Shown piece after piece: positions 8,618 to 15,464 of a DNA stretch of 64,000 bases; position 1 is the first letter of the stretch, and every line of letters starts with the position of its first letter. The DNA lies in assembly GCA_013364255.1 (NCBI GenBank), contig CP054936.1, forward strand, positions 8,140,353 through 8,204,352, read 5' to 3'. The stretch is from Streptomyces seoulensis (lineage in GTDB: Bacteria; Actinomycetota; Actinomycetes; Streptomycetales; Streptomycetaceae). Below the pieces are notes generated by a model, which worked only from the letters and a program-made list of their open reading frames with translations, ran no database searches and was not told the origin of the DNA. Position numbers and translations under genes: made by a program.

Positions 8618-10051
8618 TCACTGCGGGCCGCCGCCCGGAGCGTCAGCCGGTGCGCCGCGCCTGCGGCCCGCCAGCACGGCGTACACGACGACGCCCGCGA
8701 ACAGGAACAGCACGCCTTGGTACACGGCCGCGTACCCGGCGCCCGCCACGAGCCACAGCGAGAAGCCCGCCGCGACCGAGGCGACCACCAGGTCGCGCGC
8801 CAGCCGCGCCGGGTTCACCAGCTCGCGCCGCCCCGACACCAGGTGTGTGAGCTGCGCGGCCGAGGCCAGCAGATACGGCACGGTCGCCGTGAACGTCGTC
8901 ACCAGCACCAGGACCTGGAAGACCTTGGCCGAGCCCGACGTGTAGTTGTAGACGGTGAGCAGCGAGGCCAGGACGACGGTCACGCCCACGCCGACGGTCG
9001 GCACGCCCCGGCGCCGGCGCGCGAACGCGGCCGGGAACAGCCCGTCCCGGGCCGCGGCGTAGGGGGTCTGGGCGCTCAGCAGCGTCCAGCCGTTGAGGCA
9101 GCCGGTCATCGAGACCAGCGCGGCCGCCGCGACGGCCCAGCCGCCCCAGCCGCCGCCGAACATGGCGTTCACGGCGTCCGAGAAGGGCGCGGCGGACGTC
9201 ACCAGCCGGTCGTGGGGAACCGTGCCGAAGACGGAGAGGGTGCCCAGCAGATACACCAGCGCCGCGCCCGCGGTGCCGATCACGGTGGCGCGCCCCACGT
9301 TGCGCCGGGGGTTCTTGACCTCGCCCGCGCTCACGGCGGCCGACTCCACCCCGAGGTAGGAGAACAGCAGCAGCGCCGCGGAGGCGGAGACGGCGCCGAT
9401 CGGACTCTGGCCACTGGCGTTGAACGGGCCGAGGTTGCGCGGGTCGAAGAAGAACAGCCCGCCCACCGCGACGAGCAGCAGCGGCAGGAACTTCAGCACC
9501 GTGGAGACCAGCTGCACGGCGCCCACGTAGCGGGTCCCGGCGAAGTTGGCGAGCGCGGGCAGCCACTGGATGACCAGCGCCGCCAGACACGCCGTCCAGC
9601 GGTGGCCGCCGACCGGGATCAGCACGTCGAGGTAGCCGACGGCGGCGACGGCGAGGGCGGCGTTCGACACCCAGGTGGTGATCCAGTACGCCCAGGCCGC
9701 GAGGAAGCCGGCGAAGTCGCCGAACGCCTCGCGGGCGTAGACGTAGGGGCCGCCGGTGCGCGGGTCGCGCTGGGCGAGCCGGCCGAAGACCAGGGCGAGT
9801 GCGATGGCCCCGGCGGTCAGGACGCCGAAGGCGACCAGGCTGACGGTGCCGTACGGGGCGACGGAGGCGGGCAGCAGGAAGATGCCGCCGCCGATGATGT
9901 TGCCCATGACCAGGGCGGTGGCGACGGGCAGCCCGAAACGGCGGGCGTGCCGGCCGGCGGAGGAGTCCTGGACGGGATCGCCAGGGGCGGGGGCCGCGGA
10001 GCCGTCCCGCGGGGCCGGAGCCGGCTGTGCGGCGGTCCCGTTGACGTGCAT
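8618..10051 (-). CDS. APC-family amino acid antiporter/permease (AdiC-like)
   Basis: 477 residues with about 12 transmembrane segments after a hydrophilic N-terminal tail of 35 residues. The motif GNIIGGGIFLLPA at about residues 50-62 is the TM1 helix-break signature of the basic amino acid/polyamine antiporter branch (AdiC, PotE). YVYAREAFGDFAGFLAAWAYWI is followed by further helices of the same fold. It probably exchanges or imports an amino acid or amine across the cytoplasmic membrane; specificity is not visible. The start is the ATG at 10051 with AGAGG upstream, a slightly long spacing. It may be co-transcribed with the amidohydrolase downstream. Confidence 0.88.
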   Translation of the reverse strand: MHVNGTAAQPAPAPRDGSAAPAPGDPVQDSSAGRHARRFGLPVATALVMGNIIGGGIFLLPASVAPYGTVSLVAFGVLTAGAIALALVFGRLAQRDPRTGGPYVYAREAFGDFAGFLAAWAYWITTWVSNAALAVAAVGYLDVLIPVGGHRWTACLAALVIQWLPALANFAGTRYVGAVQLVSTVLKFLPLLLVAVGGLFFFDPRNLGPFNASGQSPIGAVSASAALLLFSYLGVESAAVSAGEVKNPRRNVGRATVIGTAGAALVYLLGTLSVFGTVPHDRLVTSAAPFSDAVNAMFGGGWGGWAVAAAALVSMTGCLNGWTLLSAQTPYAAARDGLFPAAFARRRRGVPTVGVGVTVVLASLLTVYNYTSGSAKVFQVLVLVTTFTATVPYLLASAAQLTHLVSGRRELVNPARLARDLVVASVAAGFSLWLVAGAGYAAVYQGVLFLFAGVVVYAVLAGRRRGAPADAPGGGPQ

Positions 10052-10348
10052 GGAGTGGTGCGCCTCTCATCGAACTGGTGTCCAGGATCGCCGGACGGAC
10101 TCCATCGTCCGGCATGTGCCGAGGTAGTGCCAAATCAGACATATTTATCCCGTATGGCCGAGTGCCGCACCGGAAGAAGTGCGCCACCGGGCCCCGGGGG
10201 CCGGGAATCCTGCGGACGGGGGAGCCCGCGGCACGGCGCCGGAGAACGGGGCGGGGGTACCGGCGTCCGGGCGTGATCGAGGGCGCCGGGCGTGGCGGGG
10301 GCGTCTTCGGCGGGAGGAGCGCGGGCGTGATGATCTAGCGTGGGCGAC
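10052..10348. promoter_or_regulatory. divergent region with hairpin in permease leader
   Basis: This 297-base gap holds no gene I can support. GCCGGACG (10090-10097) and CGTCCGGC (10106-10113) form a perfect 8-bp inverted repeat with an 8-base loop, 39-62 bases upstream of the permease start on the minus strand. It could be an operator or leader hairpin. A short A+T-richer patch lies at 10130-10150. TAGCGT at 10336-10341 is the -10 of the gene to the right. Confidence 0.4.
10336..10341 (+). promoter_or_regulatory. -10 element TAGCGT, leaderless start
   Basis: TAGCGT is followed by exactly seven bases and then the ATG at 10349. No Shine-Dalgarno sequence is present. This is the TANNNT-N7-ATG arrangement of leaderless transcripts. 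Confidence 0.6.
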
Positions 10349-11410
10349 ATGCCCGAGTTGTCGCACGGAGAACACGGCCGGCCGCCCACCCCGGCCCAGC
10401 GCTGGGCCGCCTTCCGCGCCTCGCCCTTCCTGCCCGCGACCGTGCTGACGCTGATCCTGGCCGCCGCCGCCGGGCTCTTCGCCGGCTCCTACACCTACGC
10501 CATGGCCAACCCCACCCCGCACACCATCCCCACCGCGGTCGTCGGCGCCTACGATCAGCCGCAGGGGCGGCGCTTCGTCGCCGGCATGGAGAAGGCGCTG
10601 GCCGCCTCCCTGCAACTGCACGCCTACGACGACCGGGCCGCGGCCGAGACGGACGTGGACGACCAGCGGGTGTTCGCCGTGCTGGAGATCCCCGCGGCGG
10701 GCGACGCCTTCGTGCTCGACGTCTCCAGCGCCTCGGGGGCGACGGTCGCCCAGGTGCTGGTGGAGGCGGCACAGCAGGTCGGCAAGGCGTCCGGCGCGCC
10801 CGTCACGGTGCGCGACCTCAAGCCGCTGCAGAAGGGCGACCCGCGCGGACTGGCGATCTTCTACATCTCGCTCGCGGCCGTGATCATCGGCTTCGTGGGC
10901 GCCATCCAGCTCAGCGTGCACGCCCGCGCGCTCAACCCGTTCGAACGCATCCTCTTCACGGTGGCCTACGCCCTGCTCGGCGGGTTCGTGATCGCGGCGG
11001 TGGTGGACTGGCTGCTGGGCGCGGTCCACCTGCCGTTCGTCGAGTCGTGGATGATCCTCGCGCTGACGATGTTCGCCTCCGGCATGGTCTTCACCATGTT
11101 CAACACCCTCTTCGGCCGCTGGGCCATGCTGCCGACCTGGGGGCTGATGGTCCTGCTCGGCAACCCGTCCTCGGGCGGCGCGGTCTCCTGGCCGCTGCTG
11201 CCCTCCGTGCTCGGCGTCATCGGCCAGTGGCTGCCGCCGGGAGCCTCGGTGAACGCGCAGCACACGGCCGTCTACTTCGCCGGCCACCAGCACGCCTTCC
11301 CCTTCCTGGTGCTGGCCGCCTGGGCCGTCGTCTCCTGCGCGGTGTTCTGGTTCTGGCGCCACCGTCACCCCGGCGGCCGGGCCGCCGCCCCCGCCCACGC
11401 CGCCGCCTGA
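10349..11410 (+). CDS. membrane protein of ABC-2 permease / YhgE-Pip topology
   Basis: 353 residues. One N-terminal membrane helix (about residues 29-50) is followed by an extracytoplasmic domain of about 120 residues and then five or six membrane helices to the C-terminus, with a His/Arg/Ala-rich cytoplasmic tail. This is the layout of ABC-2-type permeases and of the YhgE/Pip (DUF3533-like) group, which often lack a nearby ATPase and can act in export or stress tolerance. No ATPase gene is adjacent here. The start at 10349 is chosen because a -10-like TAGCGT ends seven bases before it; a GTG at 10340 is in frame but overlaps that element. Function is not assigned. Confidence 0.75.
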   Translation: MPELSHGEHGRPPTPAQRWAAFRASPFLPATVLTLILAAAAGLFAGSYTYAMANPTPHTIPTAVVGAYDQPQGRRFVAGMEKALAASLQLHAYDDRAAAETDVDDQRVFAVLEIPAAGDAFVLDVSSASGATVAQVLVEAAQQVGKASGAPVTVRDLKPLQKGDPRGLAIFYISLAAVIIGFVGAIQLSVHARALNPFERILFTVAYALLGGFVIAAVVDWLLGAVHLPFVESWMILALTMFASGMVFTMFNTLFGRWAMLPTWGLMVLLGNPSSGGAVSWPLLPSVLGVIGQWLPPGASVNAQHTAVYFAGHQHAFPFLVLAAWAVVSCAVFWFWRHRHPGGRAAAPAHAAA

Positions 11411-11470
11411 GCGACGCCTTACCCGAGAGGTCATCGACCCCGGCCCACGGCGCCTGCCAAGCTCGTCGCC

Positions 11471-11498
11471 GTACGAAGCCGACCGTACGAAGCCGACC
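11471..11498 (+). repeat. two tandem copies of a 14-bp unit
   Basis: GTACGAAGCCGACC occurs twice head to tail, ending 15 bases before the next ATG. Direct repeats this close to a start could bind a regulator or come from replication slippage. Confidence 0.7.
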
Positions 11499-11512
11499 GA
11501 CCGGAGGACGCC

Positions 11513-11860
11513 ATGACCGCCTACGCCATCGCCCACCTGCGCGAGGCCGCCCCGCACCCGGAGATCGCCGAGTACATGGAGCGCATCAGCGGCACCTTCG
11601 AGCCCTACGGCGGCCGGTTCCTGGTGCACGCCGCGCAGCACGAGGTGAAGGAGGGCGCCTGGCCCGGCCACGTCGTCATGATCTCCTTCCCCGCGATGAC
11701 CGAGGCGCGCGCCTGGTGGGACTCGCCCGCCTACCGGGAGATCGCCCCCCTGCGCGCCCGCCACATCGAGGGCGACATCATCCTGGTCCCGGGCGTCCCG
11801 GAGAACTACGACCCGACCGGCACGGCCGGCGCGATCCGCGAGGCGCTGCCGACCGGGTGA
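11513..11860 (+). CDS. DUF1330-family protein
   Basis: 115 residues with the compact alpha/beta ferredoxin-like fold of DUF1330 proteins: FEPYGGRFLVHAA, the central VVMISFPAMTEARAWWDSPAYREI pattern, and a C-terminal IILVPG strand. The fold resembles antibiotic-biosynthesis-type monooxygenases and other dimeric alpha/beta barrels. No reaction is established for the family. GGAGG lies six bases before the ATG. Tandem 14-bp repeats sit directly upstream. Confidence 0.85.
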   Translation: MTAYAIAHLREAAPHPEIAEYMERISGTFEPYGGRFLVHAAQHEVKEGAWPGHVVMISFPAMTEARAWWDSPAYREIAPLRARHIEGDIILVPGVPENYDPTGTAGAIREALPTG

Positions 11861-11882
11861 CCGCCGCCCGGGCGTACGCCCC

Positions 11883-12950
11883 TCACCGGCCCGCTCCCCG
11901 CCGCCCGGCGGCGAGCGGGCCGCCGTCGAGGACGGACACCAGCGGACCGTCCGCCGCCCGGGCCCGCCCCCACCCCCCGGCCGCCGTCCCGCACAGGTCA
12001 GCGGCCCATGCCGCGCCGCCCGCCGCCGACCGCTCCAGCCAGTCGCGGTACACCGGCGACTGCGCCGCCGCCTCCCGGTAGGCGTCGGCCAACTCCTCGA
12101 AGACGCCGTCCACCTCCTCCTCCGTACGGGCCGCGAGCAGCAGCCGTACCCCGATCGGGTCCCCGCGCAGCGGCCGCAGGGCGAGGTCGGCGCGCGGATG
12201 CGCGGTGGGCTGGCTGACCGTGACCACCTCACCGATCGCGGCCAGTGAGTACGCCGTGAGGTAGTCGCCGTGCAGCATGTCGGGTTCCTGCCCGGCCGCC
12301 CGCAGCACCCGGCGCAGCGCGTCCCATTCGCCGTCGACGGTGGAGTCCACCATCCACCGGTCCCCGGCGAGATCCCCGAGCGCGACCTCGCGCCGGACGG
12401 CCGCCGGATGGTCCGCGGCCAGGGTGACGAACTGCGGCTCCCGCTCCACCAGCACCCGCAGGCACAGTCCGGGCGGCACCCGCAGCGGAGTGCCCTCGAC
12501 CTCGTGCACGAAGGCCGTGTCGAGCCGCCCCGACACCACCATGCGCAGCAGGGAGTTCGCCGACACGTCCATCTGGAGCGCCGGTTCGGTCCGCGGCGCC
12601 CGGGCGCGTAGCCGGCGCAGCCAGCCCGGGATGGCCCGGCTGGCGGTCGACCCGATGCGCAGCCGCCGCCCGCAGGCCGCCCGCGCGGCCGCCGCCCGGG
12701 TCTCGGTGACGAGCGCGGCCAGTTCGGCGACCAGCGGCCGGGCCCGGCCGAGCACCTCGTGCCCCAGCGGCGTGGCCCGGCACCCGGTGCGCGCCCGGAC
12801 GAAGAGCTGCCCGCCCAGCGCCTGCTCGATCCGCCGCAACTGGGTGCTCAACGAGGGCTGCGCCATGCCGAGTTCACGCGCCGCCCGGTGCAGACTGCCG
12901 GTGTCCGCGATGGCGCAGAGGACGCGCAGATGTCTGACCTCGAGCTCCAT
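11883..12950 (-). CDS. snpR: LysR-family activator of the snapalysin gene
   Basis: 355 residues. The N-terminal winged helix-turn-helix shows MELEVRHLRVLCAIADTG and AARELGMAQPSLSTQLRRIEQ (residues 1-45), followed by a substrate-binding domain. It is transcribed divergently from a snapalysin gene, the conserved snpR-snpA arrangement known from Streptomyces lividans and relatives, in which the LysR protein activates the protease gene. Two dyads in the gap fit its binding sites. The start at 12950 matches the family N-terminus. A -10-like TACGCT (12957-12962) ends six bases before this ATG and no ribosome site is present, so the mRNA is probably leaderless. The C-terminal 45 residues are low-complexity Ala/Gly. 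Confidence 0.9.
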   Translation of the reverse strand: MELEVRHLRVLCAIADTGSLHRAARELGMAQPSLSTQLRRIEQALGGQLFVRARTGCRATPLGHEVLGRARPLVAELAALVTETRAAAARAACGRRLRIGSTASRAIPGWLRRLRARAPRTEPALQMDVSANSLLRMVVSGRLDTAFVHEVEGTPLRVPPGLCLRVLVEREPQFVTLAADHPAAVRREVALGDLAGDRWMVDSTVDGEWDALRRVLRAAGQEPDMLHGDYLTAYSLAAIGEVVTVSQPTAHPRADLALRPLRGDPIGVRLLLAARTEEEVDGVFEELADAYREAAAQSPVYRDWLERSAAGGAAWAADLCGTAAGGWGRARAADGPLVSVLDGGPLAAGRRGAGR

Positions 12951-12956
12951 GGGCGC

Positions 12957-12962
12957 AGCGTA
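12957..12962 (-). promoter_or_regulatory. -10 element TACGCT of snpR, leaderless start
   Basis: On the minus strand TACGCT is followed by six bases and the snpR ATG. No ribosome-binding sequence is seen. Confidence 0.55.
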
Positions 12963-12990
12963 GGGCGGCTCCGGGACCGCCCGCCAGATG

Positions 12991-13043
12991 TTCAAATCCC
13001 AATGGAAATGGACGAGTCGGCCCCCCGATAGCCCCGCGCTATC
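12991..13043. promoter_or_regulatory. two LysR-type operators between snpR and snpA
   Basis: GAT-N11-ATC at 13027-13043 is a perfect dyad (GATAGC-N5-GCTATC) fitting the T-N11-A rule for LysR boxes. A second dyad, TTC-N11-GAA, lies at 12991-13007. The centres are 36 bases apart, compatible with recognition and activation half-sites bound by a LysR tetramer. Confidence 0.7.
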
Positions 13044-13140
13044 CCCACTTGCCATCATCCGCGACGGCGCCGCTCGGCCCGAGACTCCTGCACAACCGAT
13101 CGTTCACACCCCACAAGGAACGAGTAGGAGCCCCCACGTG

Positions 13141-13839
13141 ATGTCACAGCGCACGCACAGCAACTCCCCGAAGTCCGGCCGCAGACTGGTGGCCCTCGCG
13201 CTCGGCCTCGGCCTGGCCTCGGCCGCGCTCGGCACGGCGGTCCCCGCCGCCGCGCAGCCCGCCGCCGCCCCGGCCACGACCGCCGTCGCCGGCTACGCCC
13301 ACTACGCGGGCTCGGCCCAGGAGAGCGCCGCCAACAAGGCATTCTTCGACGCCGTGCTCCAGTCGGTCGCCAAGCGGCAGGCCGCCCAGCCGAACCTTCA
13401 GTCGGTGACCGTCTACTACAGCACCGCCCAGGCGCCGAGCTTCCGCTCGCAGATATCGAGCGCCGCCTCGATCTGGAACAGCTCGGTGTCGAACGTCAAG
13501 CTCCAGGCCACCTCGGGCAGCGCCGACTTCGCCTATTACGAGGGCAACGACTCGCGCGGCTCCTACGCCTCCACCAACGGCCACGGCAGCGGCTACATCT
13601 TCCTGGACTACGCGCAGAACCGGCAGTACGACTCGATCCGCGTCACCGCGCACGAGACCGGACATGTGCTGGGTCTGCCGGACCACTACAGCGGCCCGTG
13701 CAGCGAGCTGATGTCGGGCGGCGGCCCCGGCACCTCCTGCACCAACCGCTACCCGAACGCCGCCGAGCGGTCCCGGGTCAACCAGCTGTGGGCCAACGGC
13801 CTGGCCCAGGCGGTCGCCAAGCTCGCCGCGACGCGCTGA
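13141..13839 (+). CDS. snpA: snapalysin, secreted zinc endopeptidase (M7)
   Basis: 232 residues: signal peptide (about 1-40, LALGLGLASAALGTAVPAAA), short propeptide, then the mature domain of about 140 residues. The zinc motif HETGHVLGLPD is at residues 171-181, giving His171, His175 and Asp181 as metal ligands and Glu172 as base; this HExxHxxGxxD form defines the M7 family of small neutral proteases. Four Cys in the C-terminal half could form disulfides (PCSEL...TSCTN). AGGAG at 13126-13130 precedes both an in-frame GTG at 13138 and the ATG at 13141. I take the ATG; the GTG is equally possible. It is secreted and likely activated by the divergent LysR protein. Confidence 0.93.
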   Translation: MSQRTHSNSPKSGRRLVALALGLGLASAALGTAVPAAAQPAAAPATTAVAGYAHYAGSAQESAANKAFFDAVLQSVAKRQAAQPNLQSVTVYYSTAQAPSFRSQISSAASIWNSSVSNVKLQATSGSADFAYYEGNDSRGSYASTNGHGSGYIFLDYAQNRQYDSIRVTAHETGHVLGLPDHYSGPCSELMSGGGPGTSCTNRYPNAAERSRVNQLWANGLAQAVAKLAATR

Positions 13840-13858
13840 CCCGACGCCGGCAGCGGGG

Positions 13859-13890
13859 GCGCGGTCCGGGGCTCGCACCCCGGTCCGCGC
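13859..13890. terminator. hairpin terminator between snpA and the TerD gene
   Basis: GCGCGGTCCGGGG (13859-13871) pairs with CCCCGGTCCGCGC (13878-13890) with a single T-T mismatch and a 6-base loop. It sits in the convergent gap and could serve both genes. Confidence 0.65.
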
Positions 13891-13976
13891 TCCCTCGCCA
13901 GGGTCCGAGCCCCCGCACCCGGTCCGCGCCCCCGCACCAGGGTTCTCGCCGCCGCCGGACACCCCACCGGCGGGGG

Positions 13977-14561
13977 CTACTTGCTGACGGCGAAGCGCAT
14001 CAGGGCGTGCTCGTCGCCCTGCTTGATCTTCCCGGTCGCGTTGATCACTTCCAGCTTCCAGGCGCCGCCGACCCGGACCGCCTTGGCCACGGCGCAGCCG
14101 TTGTCCTGGGTCAGCAGGCTGGGCCAGATGTCGGCGACCTGCTGCGAGCTGCCGCCGGTCGCGTCGTACACCTTGAAGCTGATGTTGCGCGCCTTCTGGA
14201 AGGAACTGCCCTTCTTGAACGCGGCCGCGACGAACACGATCGCGGTGATGTTCGGCGGTATCCGGGCGAACTCGACCGTCACGGTCTCGTCGTCGCCGTC
14301 CCCGCGGCCGGTCTGGTTGTCACCGCTGTGCACCAGGGAGCCGTTGCCCATGGGGTCCAGCGAGTCGAGGCCCGCCAGGCGCACCGGGTCCGAGCCCTGG
14401 AGCGCGATGGCGATGAGGTCCAGGTCGGTGCCGGTCTTGCGGCGGAGCACCCCCATGACCCCGCCGCTGGATCCCGCGGTCGGGTCCCAGGACACGCCGA
14501 TGGACAGATGGGTGACCCCGTCCAGGTCCGCCGGGCCGTCTTCCTTCGTCAGCGTAATCAT
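13977..14561 (-). CDS. TerD-family (tellurium resistance/stress) protein
   Basis: 194 residues matching the TerD/TerZ/CABP1 fold: THLSIGVSWDP near the start, DLDLIAIALQ, the loop SLVHSGDNQTGRGDGDDE that carries the calcium-binding acidic residues, and ITAIVFVAAAF. TerD proteins bind calcium and are linked to tellurite, stress and differentiation phenotypes in Streptomyces, with the mechanism unresolved. The gene stands alone here; no other ter genes are near. GGAGG is 11 bases before the ATG at 14561, a long but usable spacing. Confidence 0.92.
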   Translation of the reverse strand: MITLTKEDGPADLDGVTHLSIGVSWDPTAGSSGGVMGVLRRKTGTDLDLIAIALQGSDPVRLAGLDSLDPMGNGSLVHSGDNQTGRGDGDDETVTVEFARIPPNITAIVFVAAAFKKGSSFQKARNISFKVYDATGGSSQQVADIWPSLLTQDNGCAVAKAVRVGGAWKLEVINATGKIKQGDEHALMRFAVSK

Positions 14562-14752
14562 GCGTGGATCGTCCTCCGTGGTGAGATCGCGTCACGGCAA
14601 AGTCTGCACGGAGGCCGCACCCACGCCCACAAGTGGTCCACGGTTGACCGTTTCCTCCCGGTACGCCGCCCGTCCCGCAGCCTCCCCACCACCGCCGCCC
14701 GCCCGGTAGGGTCGGCAACGGCCAGGTGCCGAGGACGAGGGGGAGACAGCGG

Positions 14753-15436
14753 ATGAGCAGCAACGTCTTCGGAGAGCGCGAGGGTGCGGGCCCGCCGCGC
14801 GACCGCACCGGCCAGGCCGAGGCGTTCGACGCCATCGGCGACCGCTACGACGAGGCGTTCCCGCACAAGGAGGGGCAGATCTCGGCCACCGAGTGGCTCG
14901 TCGCGTCCCTGCCCGCCGGATCGCGGGTGCTGGACCTCGGCTGCGGCACCGGTGTGCCCACCGCCCGCCGGCTGGCGGAGGTGGGGATGCGGGTCGTCGG
15001 CGTCGACCTGTCGGCCGGCATGGTCGCCCGGGCCCGCGCCCAGGTGCCCGGCGCCGAGTTCCACCGGGCCGACCTCGCGGACCTCGGCCCCGGCGGCCCC
15101 TGCGACCTGGGCCGCTTCGACGCGGCCACGGCCTTCTTCTCCCTGCTCATGCTGCCCCGCGCCGAGATCCCCGGAGCGCTGCTGATGGTACGTCAGTCGC
15201 TGGCGCCGGAAGGGCTGTTCGCGCTGTCGATGGTCGAGGCCGACGTGGACGACGTCCCGATCCCGTTCCTCGGCCGCCGGATCCGGGTCTCCGGCCATCC
15301 GCGCGCCGAGCTGCGCCGGGTGGTCGAGGCGGCGGGCTTCGACGTCGTAGAGGAGAGCTCCCGCGGCTACGCCCCGGGCGGCGCCGACGTGCCGCCCGAG
15401 GAGCACCTCTTCCTGCGGTGCCGGCGCCGCGACTGA
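14753..15436 (+). CDS. class I SAM-dependent methyltransferase
   Basis: 227 residues. The SAM motif VLDLGCGTGVPTARRLAE is near residue 61, motif II-like VVGVDLSAGMVARAR follows, and DAATAFFSLLML is the post-I acidic region, so this is a Rossmann-type methyltransferase of the ubiE-like group. The substrate is not identifiable. The start is the ATG at 14753 with GGGGGAG upstream and a -10-like TAGGGT at 14707-14712. It converges on the GH92 gene with a shared terminator. Confidence 0.88.
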   Translation: MSSNVFGEREGAGPPRDRTGQAEAFDAIGDRYDEAFPHKEGQISATEWLVASLPAGSRVLDLGCGTGVPTARRLAEVGMRVVGVDLSAGMVARARAQVPGAEFHRADLADLGPGGPCDLGRFDAATAFFSLLMLPRAEIPGALLMVRQSLAPEGLFALSMVEADVDDVPIPFLGRRIRVSGHPRAELRRVVEAAGFDVVEESSRGYAPGGADVPPEEHLFLRCRRRD

Positions 15437-15464
15437 ACTCGGCGCCGGCGCCCGGTCAGTTCAG
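15420..15464. terminator. bidirectional terminator, methyltransferase/GH92
   Basis: GCCGGCGCC (15420-15428) pairs with GGCGCCGGC (15441-15449), and CTGAACT (15433-15439) with AGTTCAG (15458-15464). The overlapping dyads span both stop codons of the convergent genes, which are 19 bases apart. Confidence 0.6.
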
